Assembly (NCBI GenBank): GCA_008711295.1
Contig: VUYV01000074.1
Coordinates: forward strand, 3,266,797 to 3,330,796
Length of the DNA stretch: 64,000 nucleotides
Source: Anarhynchus alexandrinus
Taxonomy: Eukaryota; Chordata; Aves; Charadriiformes; Charadriidae
Direction: 5' to 3'
Of this stretch, positions 63,288 through 64,000 are shown piece by piece. Position numbers and translations under genes: made by a program. The notes under the pieces were generated by a model. The model had not been told where the DNA came from. It saw only the letters and a list, made by a program, of their open reading frames with translations, and searched no databases. Each line of letters starts with the position of its first letter. The stretch's first letter is position 1.

Positions 63288-64000
63288 ACAAGTGTTTAAT
63301 ATTTGCTGTGATTCTAGCTGGTGAAAAAATTTCAGTCTGATCAAATCTAAATGTTTCCTTTGGTCCTGATGATATAAATTGCTTTTATAACAGAAACATT
63401 TCAGAACAAAATCCTTCAGCCCACTCTGTTGTCAGGCACGCTATAGCCTGGTGAGTGCAGCTACCCCAGGAAAAGTGGGACTTCAGCATCGGTCTCACAG
63501 GTCCCTGCAAGGGATGTCTCTGGTAGATGTGCTGATGGGGTCGTGCTGACCACTCCGCGGTATCCCTGACCGCGGGCCAGGCTTCAGCCCCGGCTCAATC
63601 CCGCTGAAACGTGCCTGGCTGTTAGGGAGCTGCTGCCAGGAGAAATTGGGCTCCCTGCCCTGAGGAGAGGTGCGAATGTTTTTTCCGAGGACGGCGTTGG
63701 TCAGTGTGGCCGCGTCTGAAGTGATGAGTGTGGCGTAGCATGCACGGGAGCGGGGAAGATGCTCTGAGCTGCTTATGGCGTTCATCATGGCATTGCCGCT
63801 GGTTTCCTCCCCTGTTCTGTCCCTGGAAGCTGTCTGGGAAGGAAAATTTTAACGAACGTGCTAATTCCTCCTGGGGAGAAAAGGTTGGACTTCCGAAACC
63901 TGTCGCCTGTCTTTTTGCCCACGTCTCTGGTGTAACGTTGGGTTGCTCAGGAGGGTTGTCTGTGGGATCAGCCAGCTCGCCTCAGGGGTGGCTCTGCTTG

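Larger units (their letters stand above)
53395..64000. other. Presumed first intron of IL1RAP
   Basis: No exon matching IL1RAP (signal peptide, Ig domains, TIR domain) or any other known gene was seen on either strand. Mammalian IL1RAP has tens of kilobases before its first coding exon, so absence is expected. Contents are unique sequence, one CR1 end, one SINE-like fossil, a pyrimidine (CTTC/TTTC) patch near 56,838-56,868 and homopolymers. Confidence 0.5.

Noticed and set aside
53395..64000. Search for IL1RAP coding exons
   Set aside because: No Ig-domain cysteine/tryptophan pattern, signal peptide or TIR motif seen on the + strand; only non-coding 5' region appears to be included.
1..64000. 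CRISPR arrays, tRNA/rRNA genes, bacterial or phage systems
   Set aside because: No regularly spaced repeats, no tRNA-like cloverleaf recognised, and introns and repeats show this is a vertebrate chromosome.

Overview
This is vertebrate nuclear DNA, most likely from a bird. It has split genes with GT-AG introns, no operons, few repeats, degraded CR1 LINE 3' ends and ancient MIR/CORE-SINE remnants. The species cannot be fixed from the sequence alone; a crocodilian or turtle is the main alternative. The layout matches the amniote CLDN1-CLDN16-TMEM207-IL1RAP segment (human 3q28).

Region by region: 1-9.0 kb holds no recognisable gene, only one MIR fossil and simple repeats. 9,005-16,033 (+) is a complete five-exon CLDN16 coding sequence. 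Its exon phases join into a 237-residue four-transmembrane claudin that ends in the PDZ ligand TRV. 16.0-24.1 kb is the 3' UTR and the intergenic gap between two convergent genes. 24,148-26,352 (-) holds four of the expected five coding exons of TMEM207: two tiny exons, one transmembrane exon, and a last exon with a PPSY motif. The signal-peptide exon was not found. 26.4-52.2 kb is non-coding apart from scattered old repeats. 52.28-53.39 kb is a strong CpG island with two good splice donors on the + strand. By position and gene order it is probably the promoter and non-coding first exon of IL1RAP, but no IL1RAP codon lies in the window. 53.4-64 kb would then be its first intron; it contains a CR1 3' end and nothing coding that I recognise.

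The two confirmed genes encode small membrane proteins. Claudin-16 forms paracellular cation pores in tight junctions (Mg2+/Ca2+ handling in mammalian kidney). TMEM207 is a poorly characterised single-pass protein with a WW-domain ligand motif. They are neighbours, not parts of one pathway that the sequence demonstrates. Gene identities come from recalled protein family sequences; no database search was run. I found no convincing new biological system. The best points for follow-up are splice-site configurations in both genes and the architecture of the CpG island.
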